Below, one piece after another: positions 40,816 to 53,081 of a DNA stretch of 64,000 nucleotides (its first letter is position 1; each line of letters opens with the position of its first letter). The notes beneath the pieces are model-generated. The model was not told where the DNA came from and made no database searches. It saw only the letters and a program-made list of their open reading frames with translations. The translations under genes were made by a program, and so were the position numbers. The stretch comes from Tetracentron sinense (lineage: Eukaryota > Streptophyta > Magnoliopsida > Trochodendrales > Trochodendraceae), in assembly GCA_015143295.1 (NCBI GenBank), contig CM026554.1:50218627-50282626 (forward strand), in the 5' to 3' direction.

Positions 40816-43034
40816 AGACACCATTAGTTTTGAAAAAGCATAATTTGGGAACCCACCTGAACAAAACTTCTGCAAATATGAGAAGTTCCATGGAGGCTGG
40901 TGAGAGTAAACACATGAAAGCTTTTTGTATGATGTGTATGACTTTCGGAGATCTATATTTTAATAATCATGTACGAAAGTACATATAACCATAATTTTAA
41001 TAATTGTGTACGAGAGTGAACACATGAAACCATATCATGAAGTGCTGTCACTATACTCATAATAAAAACCACATTAAGATCTTATGTTCATATAACCATA
41101 TATTTCTTCAATGGTATGTAATTTTTTTTGCCCTGGTCGTGTTTAGCATTTTTCATTAGAGAAAGGTAATCAATGTTTAGGATTAACTAGAGGCACGCCT
41201 CTTGGGGATGGTCGATAACAATAACTAAAAACCTTACAGACACCGTAAAATAAAGTTCAAAACCTGAGAAATAGAGCTAACTATGCATGTTTCATTTATT
41301 TTAAATCAACAAATCCTAATCCATTGATACAATTACTGCAGTTATGGTGTTGACCTTCTACACACATCTTTGATCACATGTTTTTTACTTTTGCTCAAAG
41401 AACGAGCATCGAGTAATGGAAGTTTCATGAATGGCGTCTTTGGATGGAAGACAAAATGTGGTATGGAGCTAATTGAATGATCCCTACTCTGATGGTGGTG
41501 ATATGGAGATGGGAAATCAACCATACTTTATTCTTTTTTTACTTGAAATATTCTTCTACAGAAGTATGTGAGCATGGTGAAGGAAAAGATAGTGAGATTT
41601 TATATCGTGAAGTGCTGTCACTATACTCATCTGCTGGTGGGATTGTGACGATTCTTGAAGAAAGGAGAGAGATGGACAAAGACAATGTCACTGTTACTGT
41701 TGCCATTAGGCCCATCACCCATATGAGGAGAGATCAATGTGACATCATAGAGATTTTCACTGTTTTTTCTGTTGATGAGTAGAATAAAATAGTAATATTA
41801 AATAAAATAAACAAACTTATTTTTAATTAGAAGTTTTATGCTTTACTGGATTTGTTTTGCCCCTGCTTTAATTATATAGTTTTGTGCTTAACTGTACAGA
41901 GTAGTTCTGGTTGTTTCGAATGTCTCCCGTGCACTGGACTGGGTTTTTGGTAGTGCCTGTTATTATTGCTTAATATTATACGGGCTAAAGCTTATCAAAG
42001 AGTCAGTCCCTTGACATATTTTCTGAAACAGTTTAGAAATCATAATCTTTAAAAGTCTAATAAAAGAGGAAACAAAAAAAAAGGTTTGCAAGTTCTCATT
42101 GATCACCGATTTCTTCTTTATCTTTTCTATTCATTTTTAATGTAAGGTATTTTCTGAAAAGTCCCTAATTTGTCATATGATAGTTCATGACTTATTTTGA
42201 ATTATTCAAAATAATTAACCCACAGTTCTATTCTGCAACTTGAGTAAGATTACAGAAATTTGTCATCCAATAGAATTTAGTACATGATCCAATTCCACAA
42301 TTTCTTGCTAGAGAGAGAGAGATGGCTTTGACATTTGTGGTTATCCAGGGCTTTAAAGAAAGATGGGGTGTGGGATCATTGATTTTGCATTAATCTCTTG
42401 TAGATGGTGCAGAGCATGGACTGATTTCATGACTGTGATTTGCCACATTGGGCATATCCTTTTTTTCCTTGTTCTCCCCTGGCTTGAGGCAATCACTAGT
42501 CACAACTAATGCCAAATTTATCTAATGACAAATAGCTGCCTTGGTTTTGGATTTAAAAAAATGTTACACAAAGACCAAAATGCTTCTTCTCGGGACTCTG
42601 TTTATATGTTAAAATAGGATAGAGAATGCAAATAATTAGTTTTAAGACTAGTAAAAAAAAAGTGAACCAATTTGATTGTCTGGAATAATCCATTTTTTCT
42701 TTTAATATCAGCAACAGATGGGAACGAACCGACTCCTCTGTTTAACAACTCGTCAGTCCCATGCAATTCAGGCATTCAGCGAATCCCCCCAAAAAATGAT
42801 CAAATTTTAAGGGAAATGTTTAACTCTAAGAAGCATGGGTACCACAATACTTAGATACAAGCGATACGGCAGAAATTATGAAAAACAACTAAGTTTTACC
42901 TTAGAGTGCCGAATCTGATACGGTGATACGGGTACGTTTTCATTTTCGAAGTATCCGTGCTTCCTAGGTTTAACTTACCACCGGATTCTACTATGTTGTG
43001 GAAGGCACGGTCATCATTGGTCCATGTTCCCCCT
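40816..43034. other. Gene-poor stretch with one unrecognised ORF
   Basis: No transposon termini or known exons were identified. An open frame at 41477-41782 (101 codons) has a stretch EVCEHGEGKDSEILYREV... ending IIEIFTVFSVDE with coding-like composition, but I recognise no family. The 24 bp word GTGAAGTGCTGTCACTATACTCAT inside it also occurs near 41040 (one mismatch at its start), so it may be part of an old repeat. Confidence 0.3.
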
Positions 43035-43170
43035 TTTTAACACCCATCAACTGTGGTTAAGATCCACTCATCCCTAAGGTTAAGCAATCAAACAAAGAAA
43101 AAAGACAAAAAATTAACCTCAGATTTCTTAAGCTTAACCATAGTTAAAGGGGTGTTAAATGGGACATGTG
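43035..43170. mobile_element. MITE, TTTTAACACCC...TGTGGTTAAG family
   Basis: Inverted arms TTTTAACACCCATCAACTGTG and AACCATAGTTAAAGGGGTGTTAAA enclose about 136 bp. They share words with the MITEs in the 35-36 kb Helitron and with the split element at 13.1-15.4 kb. Confidence 0.6.
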
Positions 43171-43312
43171 GACATGACAATCAAATGCGTGGTGGGCTAA
43201 TCACTGCCCAATTTAAATATGGCCTCTTATTCTCTTTTAAGGCAATGACAGATAGTGGCACCGAAATTCATTATATTCTCTCACAATGGTGGTACAAAAA
43301 AAATTTATCTAA

Positions 43313-43671
43313 GGGACCGTTTGGATACACTACCGTTTTTCTGTTTTTAAACACAGAAAATGACTTTCTGTTTTCAAATTTTTTAAGTTCGGTAAAATGA
43401 TGAAATAATTCCAATCCATGGTGATGGTAGTAGTGGTTGTGGTGGAGGCTAGTGATGGTGATGGTGTGGCGGTGAGTGGTGGTGGTGGTAGTTGTGGGTG
43501 GTGTGATGGTGGTGGGTTCATATATAAAAAAAAAAAAAAAAAGGGAAACATGTTTTCAAAAATTTTGATACTAATTTTTAACAATAGAAAAAGGAAACAT
43601 GTTTTGTGTAATATTTTTCAAATTTTTGTTTTTAAAAACATAAAACAGAAAACGTGCACCCAAATGGGGCC
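43313..43671. mobile_element. PIF/Harbinger-like MITE
   Basis: Termini GGGACCGTTTGGAT and CCAAATGGGGCC are inverted repeats with few mismatches, flanked on both sides by TAA (43310-43312 and 43672-43674). The inner arms pair TTTCTGTTTTTAAACACAGAAAA with its inverted partner, and the centre is a TGGTGATGG-type microsatellite. It is non-coding. Confidence 0.75.
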
Positions 43672-44608
43672 TAAACTATTTTAATTTTATTTTGCATAAA
43701 AGCCCAAATGATACAGGCGAATTCAACAGGTCAAAACGCCATCTCTACATTTTGCACTTTCTGGGTACATTAGATCAGGTGGACCAACCTCCCAACTAGT
43801 CCTAAGGAATGAAAAGCTTCTATTAGATACCTAACACGAAAATTTGTTTTAGGTTCCCCACAATTTTTTTTAAAATTCTCTGGTACAAGGCATGGTTTAT
43901 ATCTACACTTCTACAACTAGTTGGTTAGTAGTGGTTATCTCATATGTGTATTTCCTGAAATACTAATGTACCAAACAGACATTTGCACTCCTGCCAAAGG
44001 TGTTGTTCTACAGGCTCTGTCATCCGTTCTACAGGTTCTGCTATAGGTAACAATTCTCCACAGTTGGTCGCAAAACTCTGTTTTTCTGATCAAGAATAAT
44101 GACTCGCTCCATAACCACCCGAGGTGTTTCATTGTCTATGATTTACCCTCTCCCATTTTACCATAACAAATTTATTTTTTCCTGTTCATTACTAAAATGA
44201 TGGAAATTTGATCATTGAAAGATGGGGCGAGCAGTGACTAGAGAAGTTTTCCACCCAAGCAAAAACTTTTTTTTTTGATGAAACACAAACCATTCTACAA
44301 TCTAATAAAATGTATGTCTTGATAAGAAAGTAACCGTTGATATATTCTAAGTTTTTTTTGTTTTTGTTTGTTTTTTTGTTTTGTGTGTGTATGTGCACGC
44401 ACGTGTGGGGGTGGGAGGGTGGAATGTCATGTCCAGGAAGAGCATACATGTCTCAGTAGAAGAGCCCTTATAGCATTCTTGTTACAACAGATACAAAAAT
44501 CATTGTGCACCGCTTATTCATGTAAGCAGCCGAAAGGACTCATTATCAATCTTCGACATCAAAATCAGTGCCAGTGATGTGGATGGAAATTGTAAGTCTC
44601 ACTAGCAG
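43672..44608. other. Gene-free stretch, likely 3' flank and UTR of the endosulfine gene
   Basis: Nothing coding was recognised. T-rich and GT-rich runs lie at 44350-44410. The part next to 44608 should contain the 3' UTR of the minus-strand endosulfine gene; no clear polyadenylation signal was assigned. Confidence 0.35.
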
Positions 44609-46057
44609 TTACTCATGGCCGCTCTGATCCTCAGAATTAGTGTTGTCATTGTTGCCACCGTCTACGGGATAAAATGAGAAGGCATTGGTACTATTATCAA
44701 CAAATAAAACCAAAAAGGAATGCAGTTGTGGGGAATGAAATCATCAGTTGCACGCACCTTCACCATCTTCATTAGGGGCATAAGCTGACCGCCTAGAACG
44801 TACTTGCTGATGTGGCGTAGGCTGAAAGTCAATCATATTATGGAAAAGAGAAATGACATCAGAATTACCATACATGCTAGTTAGTAGACATCCCCACAAG
44901 TATATGTGTAGTCAAGGGACACATTTGTACAATTCATGTAGTTGTGTCATAGTTGGATGTTTCTATGTTTTCCCAAGTAATACACAAATGGAGCAGAGAG
45001 ATGAATAACAATAATATTGCCCTAGTAAGATCACTATCATGCAGTCTTTTAACAGATGTAAATTTTGACAGTTAATCAATTACAGGCAGTTTCATGTGAG
45101 TGGCGTGCACAAATACCCACCACAAACTGTGCATTTTACTTGTTCTGGACATAAAACATGACTGAAGCTGTATTAGAAGGAGGGCAAGAAATTGTCCTAC
45201 AATATAAAGAAGCAATTATCAGATATTATGACATCAGGTACCTGTAATTTTGGACGGAGTGCCTCAAGTGGTCCTTTGGGCTTCTGTGCTCCTTGCTGTT
45301 GGACATTGAAAAACAAAATGCAAAAACATGAGGCATTTAATCAGATGTGGTACTGCTCAAGCTCAGGCCTGAAGTGCAGAGCGACTGGTTAGGCAACAAA
45401 AGAAAGGATGGAGCTTACACGAAATCAAGACAATACCTTTCCCAATGCCCAATCAGCAGAATCAAAAAAGGCGCGTTCATGGTCCTGGCAGTATATAGAG
45501 TGAAATTTGTTAGTGGGTGAACTCCACTTGTTAAGAACCAGCACAGATTCGTGTCTATGACCAAAAAAAGAACCAGGAAAGGAATAGTTACCTTGGATAT
45601 CAGTGGAGGCTTCTTTGGTAAAATTCCTCCATACTTTTTCTTGATAGTTTCCTCCTGCAGAAGAGAGGATCATAGATAATAACACGAAGTTCAGAAATCC
45701 TTTAAAATTGATTTGGGAGCTAAAAATAGAACTTAAACAGAAAGAACCATATATAAAGAATACACCTCATGTAAACCATATGAAATGGCATGTATGATGA
45801 ATGCAACACCTTTTGGCTATCTGTACATGCTCATAACTAATCACAATCTAAAATGCAATAAATAATACCTCCTGCTGGCGTGAGGGTATAGGATTTTCCT
45901 CGTCTGTATCTAAATGTTTTGGGTCCACCTCAGAGAAGTCTCCACCAACCTGATCTAAATGTTTTGGGTCCTCAGAGAAGTCTCCATCAACTGGGTCTTT
46001 AAGAATAGTCTCTGCGTGTTCTTGCTCCTTGGCATCCTCAGTGTTTGTGCCTGACAT
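44609..46057 (-). CDS. Endosulfine (ENSA/ARPP19) family protein, complete, six coding exons
   Basis: The animal proteins inhibit PP2A-B55 after phosphorylation by Greatwall kinase; plant members share the core but are little studied. Exons: 45869-46057, 45592-45654, 45437-45484, 45242-45295, 44758-44821 and 44609-44661. All introns are GT-AG, giving 471 nt and 156 residues with stop. The N terminus MSGTNTEDAKEQEH matches plant endosulfines. Exon 1 encodes an acidic region with an internal duplication (GDFSE-DPKHLD twice, residues 25-50). Exon 2 gives EETIKKKYGGILPKKPPLISK in part, and exon 3 HERAFFDSADWALGK, where Ser93 in FDSADW corresponds to the Greatwall site in animal FDSGDY. Exon 4 gives GPLEALRPKLQ; the tail is acidic and polar, ending GHE. 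A 5' UTR intron acceptor (TTATTGCAG) seems to lie near 46093. No damage was seen. Confidence 0.92.
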
Positions 46058-47825
46058 TTATGCTTGATCTAAAATACACGCAGGATAGTAGCTGCAATAA
46101 CAAAACAATAGGCTTTCATTTCGATTGTAATCATAATCATACACTTCCAGTATGAGACAAATAGGGTATTCTGGAAAACAAGAGACTAACCATATTTCCT
46201 ACCTATGTGTTCTAAATGTGGTGCTCATACAAGGTGGGAGTGGGTGCCCATCATCCACCATCTGATGGGTTTCAGAGAAATGTCTAGTAACCATCTTATC
46301 CATAGAAGTCTTCTTGGACTGCTCTTAGTTTTATGACCATATAATATAATTTTTTTTGTTTTGATCGATTAAAAAAAGAAACGTTTAGTACCATATTTTT
46401 TTTACCATATAATATCATGTGATCGGATGTTTAGGATTATGTGAGACCGTCAAATAGTGGTTCCCTACCCCCCAAAATTGTGCACGTATATACTACCATG
46501 TTGGAAAGATGTGAATTCCCGTATTTCTAAAGAACACCCTAGGTTTCATTTTTACAATTGTATGAGTTTAGATATTGTCTGGAATTCAAATAAATATAAG
46601 ATGAAATAGATTGTCTCACAGCGAAAGTAAAAACTGAACAAGGTCAAGAAATATGATTATAGTGCTCTTACAGAAAAGTTTGCGCCAATAATCAAATAAC
46701 AAGATAGGAAGGATGCTTCAGCTTTAGAAATGGTAGGTAGAAGAAGGTACTCAAAGCTTGATGGCTTCAGAATACATAGAAGTGTTTTGATGTTTGAAGC
46801 TATGAGGCCTCATAAACCAAATCAGTCAACTGCATTATATCTAACATTTGTTTATCGTGCTTTGCAACATAGGAACAATGTTTCATACTCTGAACTGGAC
46901 TTCGTCCCCCTCCTGAAGTGGGTGGGCCGGTTTAACCTGTTTTGACTGGTAAGTTGGTCTGGGTTGATTCAGTGACGTCATAAATGAAGCAAGAAATACA
47001 GAAGGTTCAGAAACTATGAAAACAAAATTTAAAATTATTAAAAATGGAAATGTACGGAGCTCCGTGATCTCAGCATCAAATGTCTTTTTTCAGTAATTAA
47101 GAATCTTGCAAGTTGATTTTATGGATCATGGAGCTCATTCACAGAATCCAATTTGAGCAAACATTAATTCAAGTTTCGGTATATAGTTTAGTGATTTCAA
47201 ACATATAGACTATATAAAGCATTGATTTTGAAATTTTGTCAAACATATAAAGCTCTTTGATATCAATTCTAAATTGCTTGTTCAAATTGAAATTTCTTTA
47301 AATTATTATTGCTTTCCAGTTGATCTTTTTCATGCCCATACCATCAATAACAGAATTGTAAGGCCCATTATATCCTTCATGTTAATCACCTTAAAGATGG
47401 ACATCTTTTGCATTAGGATAATTTTCACATAAAAATGCCCTAATGATGTAATATAGATGAGTGGGACAGATTCAAGAAAATCTAGGAGTGGTTCCAACTT
47501 CCAATCGGTGAAAAAAAAGGGAGACTCAACTGAGATGGTTTACATGTTCAATGAAGACCAATGAAAGTACCCATGAGGAATCAACAGGCGAAATAACTCT
47601 TTAATAATAAATGACCTGGTGCCACAACTCACTAATGATGACGATGAAATGCCCTTATGAAAGGAAGAACCCTTAAACCCTCATTTTGCTCCAGTTGCTG
47701 CTTTACAACAAGAGGCAAAACATTAAATGTGCCTCTCAATTTCCCTTTATATTTATCACACTAAGTGTTAGTTATGTTTTAGAAAATTCCCGATCAAGTC
47801 CGGTTTTTACAACATTGAATGTGAG
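46058..47825. other. Upstream region of the endosulfine gene, no other gene recognised
   Basis: Just upstream of the start codon the minus strand has TTATTGCAG|CTACTATCC, a likely 5' UTR splice acceptor, so the promoter lies further right, position unknown. The remaining AT-rich sequence shows no recognisable exon or element termini. Small ORFs such as 46730-46945 lack coding evidence. Confidence 0.4.
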
Positions 47826-47829
47826 TGAC

Positions 47830-48190
47830 TTTATCATCTTGTGTTGTGCCAAATCATCATATGGTAAAGAAGGTCAAACTGGGAGTTAATTGGATGGTAT
47901 TACCATACTTCAGCCACACACCCACCCACACACAAACTATATGCAAAATGTATGCATGTAGCATAGAATACAATTATTATTATATACCTAAGTTATATCA
48001 AAACTCAAAAGCCTTCAACCTCGCCCTCTGGAATCAGAAAAAGAACTCAAGAGAAAATCCCTCCCTGATTTACCAACGCCATCACCCCTCGCATATGCTC
48101 TTCCCTCAAAACATTAGAGTGTGACACTTTTCTTCTTGTGTTGTGTTGAATCTTCATATGGTGAAAAAGGTGAAACTGAGAGTTGATGGT
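47830..48190. repeat. Diverged direct repeat, period about 297 bp
   Basis: TCTTGTGTTGTG..AATC.TCATATGGT..A.AAGGT.AAACT..GAGTT occurs at about 47837-47890 and again at about 48134-48187. The second copy leads directly into the LINE at 48.2 kb, so this may be LINE 5' sequence or a target repeat. Confidence 0.5.
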
Positions 48191-48249
48191 CTGACCACAC
48201 TTCCACTGCAGATAGGACTCCAATTTCTGACTGAAGGTGAACAAAGGAT

Positions 48250-50137
48250 CATGGGTTCGCGCCAAAAGCGACTAGCTATTGAGTCCAAGTTGTTCGATCT
48301 GCAAGCAAGGGAGTTAAAGGATGGTCTGTATATTAAAATTATTGGAAGTGGTTGGAAGGGTGGCCTTAACATTCTCTGGATGCCGGAGGAGGCCTTGGTT
48401 TGGTTGGAGCAATTTTTGGAAGAGTGTCTAGTGGAGAAACATGGCTACTTATTCCGTAAGTTCCGAGGCAGGAAAGGAGCTATCATAGGTGAACGAAGAT
48501 CAAATGATAAGGGGGAGTTTCTGGTCCTCCTGTCTCTTCCTACTTCTGGGATTGGGGGCAGAATCATCTTCCCCACAGGACCTAAGTCATCCGGGTGGAG
48601 AGCTTTCATCAGGCGGTGGGGTTTTTTCTCTACGATGACCGAGCAGCAGGTAAGGAGCTCAACCTGGTTTCCAAACTTAATGCTAGGGGGAAGGGGCATG
48701 AAAAGTCAGGCCCAGTAGTTCTTCGTCAGGACGGAAAACACTTAGGCTCTGCCCCAGGGCCCTCGATCCCGAAGCAAGGGAAGGGAGTCAGGGATTTTAC
48801 CAGGGGGCTGGGCTCTTGGACCCCCTCTCCATTTTAGGGGTCAGCGGTTTTCCCATATGAGTGTAGACTCATCTAAGTTAGAGAATTTGAAAGGAATCCA
48901 GTGTCATGTGATCAGCAGGATGGTGAGGACAGAGTGGTCATTGACTTAGATGCAGGGTCATTTGATAGATGGTCCAAGGCTGTCGTATGTTCAATCGGGG
49001 GATCAGAGCGGGGTGATGACTGGGAAGAGGTGTTGAAAACCATTGGGAAGTTGTTACCTGAGGAAAGCAAGATTTCCCTGTTCCCGTTCGAGGCTCGACG
49101 AGCGATTTTCCACACAAAGAATCAGTCTCAGATGTATACCCTTTGCAGTCTCAGATGTATACCCTTTGCACTGACGAAAAACACGCACTTAGCACAACAA
49201 ATTTTGTGGGTTTTCACCGTTGGTGGCCGGCTTCGAACACCCTATCATATACAGGTCTATCCAAACCTCGTTGGATCGCGCTAAAAGGCATCCATTTTCA
49301 TCTTTGGGTCCCGTCCATCTTCAACAACATTGGCTCCATATGTGGAGGATTGGAAGGGGTTCACCCGTCAACAATAGCCATGACGGATTTGTCGTTTGCG
49401 AAAATTAAAGTAAAAGGCGGTTTGCACAGAACCCCTTGGGTGATCCCACTCATCTTTGGGTCCCGTCCATCTTCAACAACATTGGCTCCATATGTGGAGG
49501 ATTGGAAGGGGTTCACCCGTCAAAAATAGCCATGACGGATTTGTCGTTTGCGAAAATTAGAGTAAAAGGCGGTTTGCACAGAACCCCTCGGGTGATCCCG
49601 CTCATTTTCCATTCCATCAATTACCAAGTAGAGGTCTCTGACTGGGAGGCGGAGCTTTACGAGAATTGCCGGATGTGGCCGGAGTCCATGGAGCTTCGAT
49701 ATCGTCGGAGCTGGGTTGAGGTAGCCGCAGAATCCGTGGAAAAGGAGAATACACGTGGCAGCTGTGGATTGGTTACATCAAATCAACCTCAGAAAGGGAT
49801 TTCAAATTCAAAATTAGAGCATCGGGGGTCGATGCCAAGCAACAGTGAAGCAGGTGAACAGATAGGGGTTGAGGCTCTGACGCAGCGAAGGGGTGGCTCC
49901 TCGGGAGTAGTTGCGAGTTTGAGTACTCGCCGATCAGAGTGCCAGAATGGTACTAAGAGAAGCCAGGAGGAGGGGTCAGCAGGTTTAGGGTCGATCCTAG
50001 GGGTTGAGGCCAAATCTAAGTGCAATCAGAGCCCGTTGCGTGTTAAGGAAGCAAGAGGGGAGGTGGAAATCGCTGGTGTCAGATCTCTGCTGAAAATCAA
50101 CAAAAAAGGTCAGAAGAAGCATCAAAATCAGAAGTGA
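48250..50137 (+). pseudogene. LINE ORF1-like region with a 152 bp internal tandem duplication
   Basis: The first part reads MGSRQKRLAIESKLFDLQ, SGWKGGLNILWMPEEALVWL and FPTGPKSSGWRAFIRR, typical of the N-terminal region of plant L1 ORF1. A DUF4283-type part follows with PRWIALKGIHFHLW, IFNNIGSICGGLEGVHPS and LSFAKIKVKGG. The segment 49299-49450 is repeated at 49451-49602 almost identically; 152 is not a multiple of three, so it shifts the frame. A 22-25 bp duplication (CTCAGATGTATACCC) at 49127-49168 adds another break. The product would bind element RNA. Confidence 0.7.
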
Positions 50138-50358
50138 AACTTCCGTAGAAGGAATCATCGGCAGACGCGGAGGGAGAGAGTACCTTCAGTAGCACCGAAC
50201 CATACTATGCTGGAGGGTGGATTGATCGAGGAAGCGCGGGTAATCGGTGAGGGAGGAGTTTCTCAAAAAGGGGATTCTATATTTTGGGCGAAGAAGACAA
50301 TGACCATCGCATCCCTATTAGGGCACCCTTTATACGTGGCGGGTGTAAAGCCATCTAG

Positions 50359-51630
50359 TTGGATCAAGATCCTACGGTCGGTGTTTTAAGTTTCTCATCT
50401 AACCCAGGCCTGGGGCTCTCGTCTAGCCCGATCCATAGGCTAACCGTTTTGGGCCCATCAGAGTTGGTTTCTAGCCCAAAAGCTAATTGTGATAAGAGGC
50501 CTGGCCTGATATTAATAGACCCTTTAGATCCGTTTGGGTTTGATCCGATCATCGAGAAGTTCGAGGATAGGGCTCAGAAGCATAGTATCCAGTCTGTGGG
50601 GATGGAAGGGAAGGAAGCTTGGGCGGTCGCCCAGCTGAGTTACGAGTCTCCAGAGATGGTAGTAGCTCTCCCCTATGTAGAGGATGAAGCTCGATTATCC
50701 ATGGCGGCAGAGGCTGGGGTTATGGAACTCGTTCTACCATCTGCCTTTGATCAGGAGCCTTTTGTTCAGGAGGAGCATCAGTTCTCTGGGGCACCAGATC
50801 CAATCAGCCCGGTGGCTTTCAAGGCTACAGGAGAGGAGGCGGAGGTGGGAGGGTTAAGGGGGAGTCTGGTTCTTCATATATCAACCAGAGTTTTGAGAGA
50901 TTCAGCTCAGGATTTAGAGGTCCAGAAGTTTAGTAGGGGGAGTTTTCCGCTAGAGGTAGTCTCTCCCCTTCCTCCCCTTCAAGGCAGACTGTGGGATGTG
51001 GAAGATGAGGTTCTTGCAATTGCTCAGCCTCCAAGAGAAGGGTCAGAATTCGGTCAGCAATCTCATCCCGTATCAGATTTTGTGGAAGGAGGCCAAGTCT
51101 TAGTACAAGCGGTTTTAGTAGTCAAGGCCAATCCTCTAAGTTGGTTAAAGCATCTTAGTCCTGTCTCTATGATATCCACCCCAGTTCGTTCTGCGGAGGT
51201 GACGCCGGGACAAGGAATAAAGGAACAAATTATGTCTCATCTGGGAGTGAAAGCTTCTCTCAATTCTATGCAAGCAGTGGGAATGTTAGTGGAAGGGGAT
51301 ACTACGGCTGTTCCCTTGAGAGGTACGCCTAAACCCTCCCTTCTTGAGATCCTTCCTCTTCCTCTTTCAAAGGGGAAGAGGACGGTTCTTGAGATTTCTC
51401 TGTGTCCCATGTCTGAGTCTTGTATTTCAATTTCGTCAGTTCATAGAGATTTGATACCACAGCTCAATGAGGAAGGGGGTTTGGAACCTAGTCCGAAGGT
51501 AGGATTTAGGGATCTCACTGAAACTCCAACAAGACCTAAGACAGTGTCTCTCGGCCTCAGTTCTCAAAGCGGCCAAGGGGGCCAAAGGAGAATCTCTCAA
51601 GCATCATTTAGCGGTCAGACAGGGAGCTAG
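50359..51630 (+). pseudogene. LINE ORF1 C-terminal/linker ORF
   Basis: An open frame of 423 codons, rich in Ser, Pro, Leu and Glu, lies between the ORF1-like domain and the endonuclease. It has no motif I can name and looks like the variable, disordered hinge of plant L1 elements. It is the longest uninterrupted frame in the ORF1 half. A comparable but shorter stretch precedes the endonuclease in the 30 kb LINE (30100-30510). Confidence 0.55.
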
Positions 51631-51903
51631 AATCCAGGGAGCCCAAGGCAGTTAGAGAGTCTTGGGAAGTTTCTTGGTATTTCTTTCGTGGGTCGCGAAA
51701 AGGAAGCTAGGGTGCTATTTCTGCGTCTCACAAGAGAGGGGGTTGACAAGTCGGAGAACTCCCGGCAGAACTCAAGGGCAAGGAGGAGAGGTCGATCAGC
51801 TTCGGAGATGAGGCATTTGGAGTGCGGGATTAACTATGATAGACCAGGGTCACACAGTGATCCGTGCAAGCTGAGTTCAGGAAAGGGCCAAAAAGTTGTT
51901 AAA

Positions 51904-52738
51904 TGGCAGAGTTCTCCGTATTATCATGGAATGTTCGGGATTTGGGGTTACCAGAGAATGTGTGGCTGTTAAGCGGGTGGTGAGATATAGGAGGTCGGCT
52001 ATTATGTGTATCCAGGAGACTAAACTAGAAGTGATCCAAGATTTCATTATCCGAGATGTGTGGGATACCTCCAATCCAAATTGGCTTGAAGTTCCATCTT
52101 TGGGAGCTTCGGGAGGAATTCTTTTGGTGTGGGATAAGGAAAAGCTGGAGGTGGTGGAGTCAAAATTAGGGGCATATTCGATCTCCATTCTCTGCCGTTG
52201 GGTGGGAGAAGAGTTCCTATGGGTTTTTTCGGGCATCTACGGCCCCTCTGGTGGGTCAGACGATGCAGTTTTCTGGAACGAGTTAGATGATGTTATCGTA
52301 AGATGGGGCGCTCCATGATGCTTGGGTGGTGATTTCAACGGTATCCGATTCTTTGAGGAGCGTAAAGGGGGGTGTGTGGTGAACGCTAAGATGAGAAGAT
52401 TTGGGGCATTTATTGAGCGACATGATTTGATTGACTTTCCGATGAAGGGTCTCTTGTTTACGTGGGCTCACTCAGTTTCCAGCAGTTCAGCGAGCAGGTT
52501 GGACATGTTCCTGTGCTCTCCGGAATGGGAGAGTCAGTTTCCTAATTTTATTCATTCATCCTTGCCCCGTCCCATTTCAGATCATGTGTCGTTATTATTG
52601 GAGAATAGGCAGTTCCGAAGGGGCCCTACTCCGTTTAAGTTCGAAAACATGTGGCTTCAAGATGAGAGGTTTAAAGGGGTCGTGGAGGAAGTTTGGAATT
52701 CTAGGGAGAGTCAGGGGCTAGCCATTACAAGATTTGGT
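51904..52738 (+). pseudogene. LINE endonuclease domain, frameshifted and truncated
   Basis: It starts MAEFSVLSWNVRDLG, then shifts frame and continues RYRRSAIMCIQETKL, GASGGILLVWD and FSGIYGPSGGSDDAVFWNELDD, stops at TGA (near 52319), then GGDFNGI, TWAHSV, SRLDMFL and PISDHVSLLL. After TRFG (52738) it jumps straight to FFHRMANYHRK, lacking the 270 bp linker present in the other LINE. Confidence 0.8.
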
Positions 52739-53081
52739 TTTTCATAGGATGGCTAACTATCACCGGAAAAGTAACTTTATCTCCAGACTTCAGGTTTATG
52801 GTGAGTGGCGGGAGGACGCAACCAAGATAGTGGATAGTGTGGTTTCCTTCTACCAGGATTTATATCAAGAAAATGAAGTGTGGCGTCCCAAGTTGGAAGG
52901 TTTACCTTTTGAGAGTCTTCTAGCTGAGCAAAGAGAGTCCTTGGAGGGAGCTTTTGAAGAAGAGGAGGTCCTAGGGGCCATCCGGAATATTGCTAGGAAT
53001 AAAGCTCCGGGCCCGGATGGTTTTAGTATTGAATTGCACCGATCTTGTTGAGACATTATTGGCAAGGACTTCCTAGGGATA

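Noticed and set aside
46730-46945. 71-codon plus ORF upstream of the endosulfine gene
   Set aside because: No family recognised and composition typical of random intergenic ORFs.
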